In this document: positions 42,501 through 43,332 of the stretch, one piece after another | How positions within the stretch are numbered: position 1 is the stretch's first letter | How the letters are laid out: each line of letters begins with the position of its first letter | The notes under the pieces: model-generated | What the model saw: the letters and a program-made list of their open reading frames with translations, nothing else | Told to the model about the DNA's origin: nothing | Database searches by the model: none | Assembly (NCBI RefSeq): GCF_009762775.1 | Contig: NZ_CP046401.1 | Coordinates: 2,108,001 to 2,172,000, forward strand | Direction of reading: 5' to 3' | Source: Maribellus comscasis | GTDB lineage: Bacteria > Bacteroidota > Bacteroidia > Bacteroidales > Prolixibacteraceae | DNA: 64,000 nt | Translations under genes and position numbers: made by a program

Positions 42501-42643
42501 CCGACGAAACCGCATGGTGGTGGGGTACTTCTGAAGCTAAATTAACTTTGGGTGGAGGCACCTTGCCGGCCGGTACTTATGTTTATATACTGGAACTGGG
42601 CAATGGAGATGTCAAGACCGGTACTGTATTCCTTAACAGGTAA
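9545..42643 (+). CDS. Giant HYR/Ig-like repeat protein with T9SS type-B sorting domain, downstream part
   Basis: This is the main uninterrupted part of the giant gene. The true repeat frame already runs from about 9288; GTG 9545 is merely the first start-like codon and is a repeat Val. Order: 53 perfect 98-residue units to 25129; seven divergent HYR-like domains; 41 domains of exactly 79 residues (26942-36658); about 14 longer HYR-like domains; three short ones; two cadherin-like domains; an Asp-rich calcium-binding stretch; a type-B T9SS sorting domain ending at TAA 42641-42643. Established for the family: such proteins cross the inner membrane by Sec, cross the outer membrane by the type IX system, and end up on the surface or secreted. 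Inference: a very long, acidic, calcium- and disulfide-stiffened adhesive stalk. A signal peptide is not visible because the N-terminus is outside. Its stop lies only six bases from the convergent neighbour's stop. Confidence 0.93.
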   Translation: MPPLTLTQPADKTVDACDFDDTSDNLTAAQNALNADFDAWLAAQAAAVAEGGGCSPTLSNDWDNSYIDFCAGGSITITWTVTDICDTQTTTATYTVNPVPPLTLTQPADKTVDACDFDDTSDNLTAAQNALNADFDAWLAAQAAAVAEGGGCSPTLSNDWDNSYIDFCAGGSITITWTVTDICDTQTTTATYTVNPVPPLTLTQPADKTVDACDFDDTSDNLTAAQNALNADFDAWLAAQAAAVAEGGGCSPTLSNDWDNSYIDFCAGGSITITWTVTDICDTQTTTATYTVNPVPPLTLTQPADKTVDACDFDDTSDNLTAAQNALNADFDAWLAAQAAAVAEGGGCSPTLSNDWDNSYIDFCAGGSITITWTVTDICDTQTTTATYTVNPVPPLTLTQPADKTVDACDFDDTSDNLTAAQNALNADFDAWLAAQAAAVAEGGGCSPTLSNDWDNSYIDFCAGGSITITWTVTDICDTQTTTATYTVNPVPPLTLTQPADKTVDACDFDDTSDNLTAAQNALNADFDAWLAAQAAAVAEGGGCSPTLSNDWDNSYIDFCAGGSITITWTVTDICDTQTTTATYTVNPVPPLTLTQPADKTVDACDFDDTSDNLTAAQNALNADFDAWLAAQAAAVAEGGGCSPTLSNDWDNSYIDFCAGGSITITWTVTDICDTQTTTATYTVNPVPPLTLTQPADKTVDACDFDDTSDNLTAAQNALNADFDAWLAAQAAAVAEGGGCSPTLSNDWDNSYIDFCAGGSITITWTVTDICDTQTTTATYTVNPVPPLTLTQPADKTVDACDFDDTSDNLTAAQNALNADFDAWLAAQAAAVAEGGGCSPTLSNDWDNSYIDFCAGGSITITWTVTDICDTQTTTATYTVNPVPPLTLTQPADKTVDACDFDDTSDNLTAAQNALNADFDAWLAAQAAAVAEGGGCSPTLSNDWDNSYIDFCAGGSITITWTVTDICDTQTTTATYTVNPVPPLTLTQPADKTVDACDFDDTSDNLTAAQNALNADFDAWLAAQAAAVAEGGGCSPTLSNDWDNSYIDFCAGGSITITWTVTDICDTQTTTATYTVNPVPPLTLTQPADKTVDACDFDDTSDNLTAAQNALNADFDAWLAAQAAAVAEGGGCSPTLSNDWDNSYIDFCAGGSITITWTVTDICDTQTTTATYTVNPVPPLTLTQPADKTVDACDFDDTSDNLTAAQNALNADFDAWLAAQAAAVAEGGGCSPTLSNDWDNSYIDFCAGGSITITWTVTDICDTQTTTATYTVNPVPPLTLTQPADKTVDACDFDDTSDNLTAAQNALNADFDAWLAAQAAAVAEGGGCSPTLSNDWDNSYIDFCAGGSITITWTVTDICDTQTTTATYTVNPVPPLTLTQPADKTVDACDFDDTSDNLTAAQNALNADFDAWLAAQAAAVAEGGGCSPTLSNDWDNSYIDFCAGGSITITWTVTDICDTQTTTATYTVNPVPPLTLTQPADKTVDACDFDDTSDNLTAAQNALNADFDAWLAAQAAAVAEGGGCSPTLSNDWDNSYIDFCAGGSITITWTVTDICDTQTTTATYTVNPVPPLTLTQPADKTVDACDFDDTSDNLTAAQNALNADFDAWLAAQAAAVAEGGGCSPTLSNDWDNSYIDFCAGGSITITWTVTDICDTQTTTATYTVNPVPPLTLTQPADKTVDACDFDDTSDNLTAAQNALNADFDAWLAAQAAAVAEGGGCSPTLSNDWDNSYIDFCAGGSITITWTVTDICDTQTTTATYTVNPVPPLTLTQPADKTVDACDFDDTSDNLTAAQNALNADFDAWLAAQAAAVAEGGGCSPTLSNDWDNSYIDFCAGGSITITWTVTDICDTQTTTATYTVNPVPPLTLTQPADKTVDACDFDDTSDNLTAAQNALNADFDAWLAAQAAAVAEGGGCSPTLSNDWDNSYIDFCAGGSITITWTVTDICDTQTTTATYTVNPVPPLTLTQPADKTVDACDFDDTSDNLTAAQNALNADFDAWLAAQAAAVAEGGGCSPTLSNDWDNSYIDFCAGGSITITWTVTDICDTQTTTATYTVNPVPPLTLTQPADKTVDACDFDDTSDNLTAAQNALNADFDAWLAAQAAAVAEGGGCSPTLSNDWDNSYIDFCAGGSITITWTVTDICDTQTTTATYTVNPVPPLTLTQPADKTVDACDFDDTSDNLTAAQNALNADFDAWLAAQAAAVAEGGGCSPTLSNDWDNSYIDFCAGGSITITWTVTDICDTQTTTATYTVNPVPPLTLTQPADKTVDACDFDDTSDNLTAAQNALNADFDAWLAAQAAAVAEGGGCSPTLSNDWDNSYIDFCAGGSITITWTVTDICDTQTTTATYTVNPVPPLTLTQPADKTVDACDFDDTSDNLTAAQNALNADFDAWLAAQAAAVAEGGGCSPTLSNDWDNSYIDFCAGGSITITWTVTDICDTQTTTATYTVNPVPPLTLTQPADKTVDACDFDDTSDNLTAAQNALNADFDAWLAAQAAAVAEGGGCSPTLSNDWDNSYIDFCAGGSITITWTVTDICDTQTTTATYTVNPVPPLTLTQPADKTVDACDFDDTSDNLTAAQNALNADFDAWLAAQAAAVAEGGGCSPTLSNDWDNSYIDFCAGGSITITWTVTDICDTQTTTATYTVNPVPPLTLTQPADKTVDACDFDDTSDNLTAAQNALNADFDAWLAAQAAAVAEGGGCSPTLSNDWDNSYIDFCAGGSITITWTVTDICDTQTTTATYTVNPVPPLTLTQPADKTVDACDFDDTSDNLTAAQNALNADFDAWLAAQAAAVAEGGGCSPTLSNDWDNSYIDFCAGGSITITWTVTDICDTQTTTATYTVNPVPPLTLTQPADKTVDACDFDDTSDNLTAAQNALNADFDAWLAAQAAAVAEGGGCSPTLSNDWDNSYIDFCAGGSITITWTVTDICDTQTTTATYTVNPVPPLTLTQPADKTVDACDFDDTSDNLTAAQNALNADFDAWLAAQAAAVAEGGGCSPTLSNDWDNSYIDFCAGGSITITWTVTDICDTQTTTATYTVNPVPPLTLTQPADKTVDACDFDDTSDNLTAAQNALNADFDAWLAAQAAAVAEGGGCSPTLSNDWDNSYIDFCAGGSITITWTVTDICDTQTTTATYTVNPVPPLTLTQPADKTVDACDFDDTSDNLTAAQNALNADFDAWLAAQAAAVAEGGGCSPTLSNDWDNSYIDFCAGGSITITWTVTDICDTQTTTATYTVNPVPPLTLTQPADKTVDACDFDDTSDNLTAAQNALNADFDAWLAAQAAAVAEGGGCSPTLSNDWDNSYIDFCAGGSITITWTVTDICDTQTTTATYTVNPVPPLTLTQPADKTVDACDFDDTSDNLTAAQNALNADFDAWLAAQAAAVAEGGGCSPTLSNDWDNSYIDFCAGGSITITWTVTDICDTQTTTATYTVNPVPPLTLTQPADKTVDACDFDDTSDNLTAAQNALNADFDAWLAAQAAAVAEGGGCSPTLSNDWDNSYIDFCAGGSITITWTVTDICDTQTTTATYTVNPVPPLTLTQPADKTVDACDFDDTSDNLTAAQNALNADFDAWLAAQAAAVAEGGGCSPTLSNDWDNSYIDFCAGGSITITWTVTDICDTQTTTATYTVNPVPPLTLTQPADKTVDACDFDDTSDNLTAAQNALNADFDAWLAAQAAAVAEGGGCSPTLSNDWDNSYIDFCAGGSITITWTVTDICDTQTTTATYTVNPVPPLTLTQPADKTVDACDFDDTSDNLTAAQNALNADFDAWLAAQAAAVAEGGGCSPTLSNDWDNSYIDFCAGGSITITWTVTDICDTQTTTATYTVNPVPPLTLTQPADKTVDACDFDDTSDNLTAAQNALNADFDAWLAAQAAAVAEGGGCSPTLSNDWDNSYIDFCAGGSITITWTVTDICDTQTTTATYTVNPVPPLTLTQPADKTVDACDFDDTSDNLTAAQNALNADFDAWLAAQAAAVAEGGGCSPTLSNDWDNSYIDFCAGGSITITWTVTDICDTQTTTATYTVNPVPPLTLTQPADKTVDACDFDDTSDNLTAAQNALNADFDAWLAAQAAAVAEGGGCSPTLSNDWDNSYIDFCAGGSITITWTVTDICDTQTTTATYTVNPVPPLTLTQPADKTVDACDFDDTSDNLTAAQNALNADFDAWLAAQAAAVAEGGGCSPTLSNDWDNSYIDFCAGGSITITWTVTDICDTQTTTATYTVNPVPPLTLTQPADKTVDACDFDDTSDNLTAAQNALNADFDAWLAAQAAAVAEGGGCSPTLSNDWDNSYIDFCAGGSITITWTVTDICDTQTTTATYTVNPVPPLTLTQPADKTVDACDFDDTSDNLTAAQNALNADFDAWLAAQAAAVAEGGGCSPTLSNDWDNSYIDFCAGGSITITWTVTDICDTQTTTATYTVNPVPPLTLTQPADKTVDACDFDDTSDNLTAAQNALNADFDAWLAAQAAAVAEGGGCSPTLSNDWDNSYIDFCAGGSITITWTVTDICDTQTTTATYTVNPVPPLTLTQPADKTVDACDFDDTSDNLTAAQNALNADFDAWLAAQAAAVAEGGGCSPTLSNDWDNSYIDFCAGGSITITWTVTDICDTQTTTATYTVNPVPPLTLTQPADKTVDACDFDDTSDNLTAAQNALNADFDAWLAAQAAAVAEGGGCSPTLSNDWDNSYIDFCAGGSITITWTVTDICDTQTTTATYTVNPVPPLTLTQPADKTVDACDFDDTSDNLTAAQNALNADFDAWLAAQAAAVAEGGGCSPTLSNDWDNSYIDFCAGGSITITWTVTDICDTQTTTATYTVNPVPPLTLTQPADKTVDACDFDDTSDNLTAAQNALNADFDAWLAAQAAAVAEGGGCSPTLSNDWDNSYIDFCAGGSITITWTVTDICDTQTTTATYTVNPVPPLTLTQPADKTVDACDFDDTSDNLTAAQNALNADFDAWLAAQAAAVAEGGGCSPTLSNDWDNSYIDFCAGGSITITWTVTDICDTQTTTATYTVNPVPPLTLTQPADKTVDACDFDDTSDNLTAAQNALNADFDAWLAAQAAAVAEGGGCSPTLSNDWDNSYIDFCAGGSITITWTVTDICDTQTTTATYTVNPVPPLTLTQPADKTVDACDFDDTSDNLTAAQNALNADFDAWLAAQAAAVAEGGGCSPTLSNDWDNSYIDFCAGGSITITWTVTDICDTQTTTATYTVNPVPPLTINCPVDPNIASCTDQNSIQNEYDIWVAGFTTSGGCNPTDNIDEIPPLTDMTCGGQLSFTYIVESDCDTVECTSTFTVSVDSISPTITCPPDANYEACDLSIIQTETTLAYTETETTITLAELQAAGGAANDNCAIGEIIYLDDSTGICPITITRTFIVTDECGNSDTCQQIITIDDTFIPEITCPPDTTIFTVTDTAPSYTGWATGTDNCDPNPQITYTDSIVPGSNPLEFTIYRIWEAADACDNKVTCTQIIETGDNTPPEITCPEDIDVECFELLDTSVTGVATAIDECMPVTITFRDSSDNNWCPETIYRTWIATDNCGNSAECVQRITLNDTIPPEIICPADESYEACSIEEADTMLSLPYSTDKVIITYEKLVEVGGDAWDNCAIKEINYFDASSGICPITIVRTFTVIDSCDNTDDCVQFITINDLTDPVIICPPDTTVQKMNDVPDRFETLEEFIAAGGIAYDDCGIESFDFISQDISGRCPRVIERVYQVIDTCGNLVQCTHKIFQGDTIAPAITCPPDTTVLCETDIPPAYQTREEFIAAGGIISDNAGVEEFNYIGETFTGTCPTIVERTYEVIDSCGYSAVCAHFIYVNDTIAPVLSLAPKDTLVECIGEVPVVPAITATDNCSDVAIEFTETVSDSICESQLIITRVWTGTDACGNSTSISQKITVNDTIPPFINNEPQDTIVDCIDLVPAPPVISASDYCGDVTVELIETVSDSICGNQLTITRVWTITDVCGNTIEVDQVINVIDTIPPTLSAAPNDTTVSCLDMAPPAATLVVTDNCGTVPVVFKETVSDSTCENTLTITRTWTAEDECGNILEETQVITVIDTVAPVLSQYPTDTTVDCKDLVPAAPVITAFDECGTVPVVFTEIISDSACVNLMTIIRTWTAEDECGNAVSASQTINVIDTIPPTLSAAPNDTTVSCLDMAPPAATLVVTDNCGTVPVVFKETVSDSTCENSLTITRTWTAEDECGNILEETQVITVIDTVAPVLSQYPTDTTVDCKDLVPAAPVITAFDECGTVPVVFTEIISDSACVNLMTIIRTWTAEDECGNAVSASQTINVIDTIPPTLSAAPNDTTVSCLDMAPPAATLVVTDNCGTVPVVFKETVSDSTCENTLTITRTWTAEDECGNILQEAQTINVIDTAAPVLSQYPTDTVVDCKDLVPAAPVITAADQCGEVPVVFTEIISDSACVNLMTIIRTWTAEDECGNIDSARQVITVIDTIPPTLSAAPNDTTVSCLDLVPAAATLVVTDNCSDLDVVFTETVSDSICENTLTIVRTWTAEDECGNILQEAQTITVIDTAAPVLSQYPTDTVVDCKDLVPAAPVITASDECGDVPVIFTEIISDSACVNLMTIIRTWTAEDECGNIDSARQVITVIDTIPPTLSAAPNDTTVSCLDLVPAAATLVVTDNCSDLDVVFTETVSDSICENTLTIVRTWTAEDECGNILQESQTINVIDTAAPVLSQYPTDTIVDCKELVPAAPVITAADQCGDVPVVFTEIISDSACVNLMTIIRTWTAEDECGNIDSARQVITVIDTIPPTLSAAPNDTTVSCLDLVPAAATLVVTDNCSDLDVVFTETVSDSICENTLTIVRTWTAEDECGNILQEAQTITVIDTAAPVLSQYPTDTIVDCKELVPAAPVITASDECGDVPVIFTEIISDSACVNLMTIIRTWTAEDECGNIDSARQVITVIDTIPPTLSAAPNDTTVSCLDLVPAAATLVVTDNCSDLDVVFTETVSDSICENTLTIVRTWTAEDECGNILQEAQTITVIDTAAPVLSQYPTDTVVDCKDLVPAAPVITASDECGDVPVIFTEIISDSACVNLMTIIRTWTAEDECGNIDSARQVITVIDTIPPTMSAAPNDTTVSCLDLVPAAATLVVTDNCSDLDVVFTETVSDSICENTLTIVRTWTAEDECGNILQEAQTITVIDTAAPVLSQYPTDTVVDCKDLVPAAPVITASDECGDVPVIFTEIISDSACVNLMTIIRTWTAEDECGNIDSARQVITVIDTIPPTLSAAPNDTTVSCLDLVPAAATLVVTDNCSDLDVEFTETVSDSICENTLTITRTWHAEDLCGNVLEETQVINVVDTTAPVFNITPKDTTVTCVDVVPPASSITATDDCGDIPVEFTETVSDSTCENLLTITRTWTAADDCGNTASATQVVTVKDTVPPTLSSAPNDTTVSCLDLVPAAATLVVTDNCSDLDVVFTETVSDSICENTLTITRTWHAEDLCGNVLEETQVINVVDTTAPVFNITPKDTTVTCVDVVPPASSITATDDCGDIPVEFTETVSDSTCENLLTITRTWTAADDCGNTASATQVVTVKDTVPPTLSSAPNDTTVSCLDLVPAAATLVVTDNCSDLDVVFTETVSDSICENTLTIVRTWTAEDECGNILQEAQTITVIDTAAPVLSQYPTDTVVDCKDLVPAAPVITASDECGDVPVIFTEIISDSACVNLMTIIRTWTAEDECGNIDSARQVITVIDTIPPTLSAAPNDTTVSCLDLVPAAATLVVTDNCSDLDVVFTETVSDSICENTLTIVRTWTAEDECGNILQEAQTITVIDTAAPVLSQYPTDTVVDCKDLVPAAPVITASDECGDVPVIFTEIISDSACVNLMTIIRTWTAEDECGNIDSARQVITVIDTIPPTLSAAPNDTTVSCLDLVPAAATLVVTDNCSDLDVEFTETVSDSICENTLTITRTWHAEDLCGNVLEETQVINVVDTTAPVFNITPKDTTVTCVDVVPPASSITATDDCGDIPVEFTETVSDSTCENLLTITRTWTAADDCGNTASATQVVTVKDTVPPTLSSAPNDTTVSCLDLVPAAATLVVTDNCSDLDVVFTETVSDSICENTLTITRTWHAEDLCGNVLEETQVINVVDTTAPVFNITPKDTTVTCVDVVPPASSITATDDCGDIPVEFTETVSDSTCENLLTITRTWTAADDCGNTASATQVVTVKDTVPPTLSSAPNDTTVSCLDLVPAAATLVVTDNCSDLDVVFTETVSDSICENTLTIVRTWTAEDECGNILQEAQTITVIDTAAPVLSQYPTDTVVDCKDLVPAAPVITASDECGDVPVIFTEIISDSACVNLMTIIRTWTAEDECGNIDSARQVITVIDTIPPTLSAAPNDTTVSCLDLVPAAATLVITDNCSDLDVEFTETVSDSICENTLTITRTWHAEDLCGNVLEETQVINVVDTTAPVFNITPKDTTVTCVDVVPPASSITATDDCGDIPVEFTETVSDSTCENLLTITRTWTAADDCGNTASATQVVTVKDTVPPTLSSAPNDTTVSCLDLVPAAATLVVTDNCSDLDVVFTETVSDSICENTLTITRTWHAEDLCGNVLEETQVINVVDTTAPVFNITPKDTTVTCVDVVPPASSITATDDCGDIPVEFTETVSDSTCENLLTITRTWTAADDCGNTASATQVVTVKDTVPPTLSSAPNDTTVSCLDLVPAAATLVVTDNCSELEVEFTETVSDSICENTLTITRTWHAEDLCGNVLEETQVINVIDTSKPVFNMTSKDTTVTCLDVVPPAPSITATDECGYIPVDFTETVSDSTCENLLIITRTWTAADDCGNTASATQVVTVKDTVPPTLSSAPNDTTVSCLDLVPAAATLVVTDNCSELEVEFTETVSDSICENTLTITRTWHAEDLCGNVLEETQVINVIDTSKPVFSFIYHDTTLTCTDNIPPASAITATDDCGYIPVDYNETISDSTCVNLLEVTRTWTATDDCGNTTTFTQVVTVKDTVPPVFFTVPTDTTLSCIDEVPVAPVLTAYDDCGVVPVTFKETISDSVCYNRLQLIRTWKAEDDCGNSYTATQTITVIDTTTPLIECPPELLVPIGEEIPNPYATIQEFIAAGGNVTDDCGNTAQISIAVQFENRITGNLVDTLIVTYEFSDECGNTATCEQVIIIETDPGTEITCPGNVTSACYGEAPIPYQTLDEFIAEGGSVTSKCGIDSSSFALVGQISDGKKCPEIIDRYYQISDTCGNSVVCIQSITINDTIPPEINCPPGFTVEVGETTPAKYSSYAEFVSEGGLASDNCGFDAGSFHLLVELITTNIAADTLTRIYEIADSCGNTSVCEQAIIIQNDLNLNFDCPGETEILVDCIDDIPKPYSNFSSFINSGGSASSDCGIIEETFTVLSEVSDDNKCPEKIIRTYEVQDSCGNPITCSTVFVVYDNKAPTLTCLPDTTIEVGGSVPAIITDYDAFVTAGGSASDNCGIVEESFNWISDVSDGNEFPETITRTYEISDSCGGSATCEQLIIIEGDAQITTSCPDEVAVSCFGDVPPPFANYSDFTDAGGLVYSACGINTSTFSLIGQISSSESCPTTITRNYAVQDSCGNLLICSQYIVVDDQITPNLECPPNETIFPGESYAPYVNYTEFVNAGGYATDDCGIVKATFHLSYESYVSTDPQIITRTYLIEDSCGNIGSCSQQLIVYKTSDLQLICPSTLVISCGLEAIPAHYDRYEDYVAAGGIAISSPYPIDESTFKFEGEETDAKTCPETITRTYSIENTNGEKVTCQQLIIINDITPPNLFIYSKTVNCNDIPPEYTNLSMLRANNGDANDECGLNTSSLKLINESSDGKKCPETIVRTYQIEDLCGNVTRLNEYIYVVDNTPPNIVKGIPAVTENCEVPEPLNSYNEFYQAGGLVIDNCGSFKMEYIGDVNPNENCPKTINRIYRFTDDCGNYTDYIHKITIEDQIPPVVIQQPNDTTTICARSSLNSYADFVNYGGIVEDNCGIDTSSFILVKQEDSGELVCPKTYTNTYRIYDYCGNYVSFTHKVFVTDTEPPILTCPPDTGFEANSPPPEAFDNYNEFSNAGGEASDNCAIDAGSFRLVSMETAQTICAEIYIFTYEISDFCGNTASCVHTVGIGDIIPPVLKCPPNTTVACPEDAPPIFQTFEDFVAAGGIAYDNEDLDVLSFEFVEESYSDTICPRDIIRTYQISDQCDNVSTCEHIIRVTDDVPPEISCPPGVTAECVSDAPPEYQTVTEFINAGGSVSDNCSIDSSSFRMLYAESVQSNQGNEFLRWYAVQDNCGNISFCSQSIRLTDIIPPVAVCNEISVYLDENGEAVITDIELTEIASGSSDNCTPFGSLNLNTNRTEFDCTQLGTAQQINIFVTDEASNTSQCTASIIIEDTIPPVASCTDTMVYLDENGNANLNVSMINNLSFDNCGFDTIYVSPSTLDCSATGDNFVTLTVVDKYSNISECTAKVTVKDTTAPRVICKDITVQLDLEASYSLEADEIILDAFDECGIDSVSLNQFDFSCDDIGNIFVTVTVADYNNNTSACTAAVEVIGNVAPIAENDTAYTVQNTSVVVNVANNDYDTKTNVLSSSVRALFSPANGVAEVNPVTGYITYTPNPGFKGTDVVAYSICDDGIPCMPMCAQALLVIHVLAPNEAPVAEDDNFRLLCHTLEGDVTNNDYDPDSHILVVDTTPVVDVNHGTLILDPAGTFIYQPDENFLGIDSFTYILCDIGIPALCDTATAYIEILPDNDCDGITDWDDIDDDNDGILDIVEGDQTIDTDGDGIFDSFDIDSDNDGIPDNIEGQGETTYIPPTGSDSDNDGWDNAYDPDNGGTQFNPVNTDGDEKPDYLDIDTDDDGVFDYIEGHDIDADGIPDESRFYTDSDQDGLDDAYDIYDDQLIPSTPYNETGSNAPLQDFDGDGKRDWRDTNDDEDEFLTYDEDWNGDGDFSNDDMDLDGHPDYLDVETDCSLFIPDAFSPNGDGVHDFFQIFCIQRYPEAKLMIFNRSGNKLFEKEHYGNLEYWGSDETAWWWGTSEAKLTLGGGTLPAGTYVYILELGNGDVKTGTVFLNR
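25130..26941 (+). other. Seven divergent HYR-like domains of the giant protein
   Basis: The first domain (25130 to about 25380) is a diverged relative of the 98-residue array unit: it keeps the opening PPLT, four Cys, a Trp in the inserted helix-like part, a GGC motif before the middle and a closing CTSTFTV. It probably resembles the ancestor of the perfect array. The following six open with variants of P-[ET]-I-T-C-P-x-D and contain the CGN/CDN-type turn and TxTFxVxDxC strand typical of HYR-like modules. DNA identity between these domains is low and codon use is AT-richer than in the array. Confidence 0.8.
26942..36658 (+). repeat. 41 tandem 79-residue HYR-like domains (237 bp each; 474-bp super-repeat)
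   Basis: From GAC 26942 to GAT 36659 there are 9,717 bases, exactly 41 x 237, so no domain has gained or lost a residue. Typical domains begin DTxxPxLS or DTxAPV and carry four Cys (SCLD or DCKD, DNC or DEC, DSxC, then DECGN, DLCGN or DDCGN). Two subtypes alternate over much of the region, giving a 474-bp higher-order period. Subtypes with the NITPKDTTVTC opening appear in pairs around 31.4-32.1, 33.3-34.0 and 34.7-35.4 kb in almost identical DNA. Sequence identity is high but not perfect, unlike the array upstream. The first two or three and last three domains are the most diverged. Confidence 0.93.
36659..40355 (+). other. About 14 longer, divergent HYR-like domains of the giant protein
   Basis: Fourteen modules averaging about 88 residues follow one another, each opening with variants of ITCPPDTTxxC. 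A middle segment like F-x-x-[AS]-G-G-x-A-x-D-[ND]-C-G is followed by a strand such as CPExITRTYxIxDSCGN and a closing TCxQxIxI. The F(I/V)xAGG insertion explains why these are longer than the 79-residue type. They are clearly diverged from each other at DNA level, so they look old compared with the arrays upstream. Confidence 0.8.
40356..41089 (+). other. Three short HYR-like domains with LDENG-type openings
   Basis: Three modules of about 80 residues begin PPVAVCNEISVYLDENG, PPVASCTDTMVYLDENG and APRVICKDITVQLDLEA. Each then has an SSDNC, SFDNCG or AFDECG turn and a strand containing VTDxxxNxSxC. This variant commonly sits just before the C-terminal part in Bacteroidota HYR-like proteins. 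Cys pairs are conserved within each module. Confidence 0.75.
41090..41682 (+). other. Two cadherin-like / bacterial Ig domains
   Basis: Two consecutive modules show the features of tandem cadherin-like domains: an opening APIAENDTA or APVAEDDNF, a central VxNNDYDxxxxxL, then G-x-(F/I)-x-Y-x-P-x-x-x-(F)-x-G-x-D and a closing Y-x-(I/L)-C-D. The Asp and Asn positions are of the sort that bind calcium between domains. They join the HYR stalk to the Asp-rich linker that follows. Confidence 0.8.
41683..42331 (+). other. Asp-rich thrombospondin type 3-like calcium-binding stretch
   Basis: Repeated D-x-D-x-D-G-(I/V) motifs occur here (for example DDDNDGILD, DTDGDGIFD, DSDNDGIPD, DTDDDGVFD, DADGIPD). 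This is the pattern of TSP3-like calcium-binding repeats that often precede a T9SS sorting domain. It carries a very high Asp content and probably needs millimolar calcium to fold. An overlapping plus-strand frame here is a by-product of the biased composition. Confidence 0.85.
42332..42640 (+). other. T9SS type-B C-terminal sorting domain (gliding-motility-associated, CHU_C-like)
   Basis: The final 103 residues open with FIPDAFSPNGDGVHDFF, continue with a strand of the form LMIFNRSGNKLFE and a WxG-like segment, and end with LPAGTYVYILELG followed by GTVFLNR. This is the characteristic gliding-motility-associated C-terminal domain. In this family the domain directs the passenger through the type IX secretion pore. 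Type-B domains typically work with PorP/SprF-type partners and are not necessarily attached to A-LPS. No PorP/SprF gene is seen in the window. Confidence 0.93.
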
Positions 42644-42649
42644 TTTGAT

Positions 42650-43237
42650 CTAATTGGCTTCAAACTCTATTTTCCACATCCCGCGGAAATCATTTAACTT
42701 GTAACCCGTTGCCAAATCTGACGGATACAAATTATGAAGTTTTTTATTTGTTAATTGATCAATTTCTTCTCCAACGGTTCCGTGACATTTTAAACAAGCG
42801 GGTAGTGCAATTCTGATAGGTTTGTAAAATACAAACCCTTCGGAACTCTGAATCAGAGTATCGTTTACCCTATCAGCAGCTTGTGTCGAATAATGTGCCC
42901 ACAAACTTCTATCCGTTTCATTTTGAAGTGTATTTCCCGGATTTCGGTTCTTTTCTGAAACACGGAAAATATCACAATGATTGACCCGATTCAAACTGTC
43001 GATTATTGCAGAAGCTTTCAGATTACAAAATTCAACAGCATGTTCAGCTCCTCCCTGCTGAATTGCTTTTCCAACATTCGCAAGCAAAACACCTTGTGCC
43101 AGATTGGAAATATCATTTCCCTTCTGCAAATAATTTGAATATACATCAGGGGTGATATTTTCCTTTTGGGAGGAACGGGAATTACACGATATCAAAACAA
43201 CCAAGGCAACAAAAACGGCAGCAAAATTTTTATTCAT
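42650..43237 (-). CDS. Tll0287-like (DUF3365) haem-binding lipoprotein
   Basis: This 195-residue protein starts with a short hydrophobic signal ending in a lipobox-like LVVLISC (Cys18), so it is probably a lipoprotein facing the periplasm or surface. A CLKCHG motif at 148-153 (CxxCH) is a c-type haem attachment site. The surrounding sequence, including FVFYKPI before it and a C-terminal GMWKIEF strand, fits the Tll0287-like/DUF3365 family of single-haem sensor or electron-transfer modules. It converges on the giant repeat gene with six bases between stops and has no visible terminator of its own. Its partner is not evident; the adjacent genes give no redox context. Confidence 0.8.
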   Translation of the reverse strand: MNKNFAAVFVALVVLISCNSRSSQKENITPDVYSNYLQKGNDISNLAQGVLLANVGKAIQQGGAEHAVEFCNLKASAIIDSLNRVNHCDIFRVSEKNRNPGNTLQNETDRSLWAHYSTQAADRVNDTLIQSSEGFVFYKPIRIALPACLKCHGTVGEEIDQLTNKKLHNLYPSDLATGYKLNDFRGMWKIEFEAN

Positions 43238-43332
43238 AACATAACTATTTCCACATGAAATATCAAGTTATAAAAATGCTGCGACAAATAAAACAACCTA
43301 ATATTTTTAAAACGGTGTTTCCCAAAAATCGC

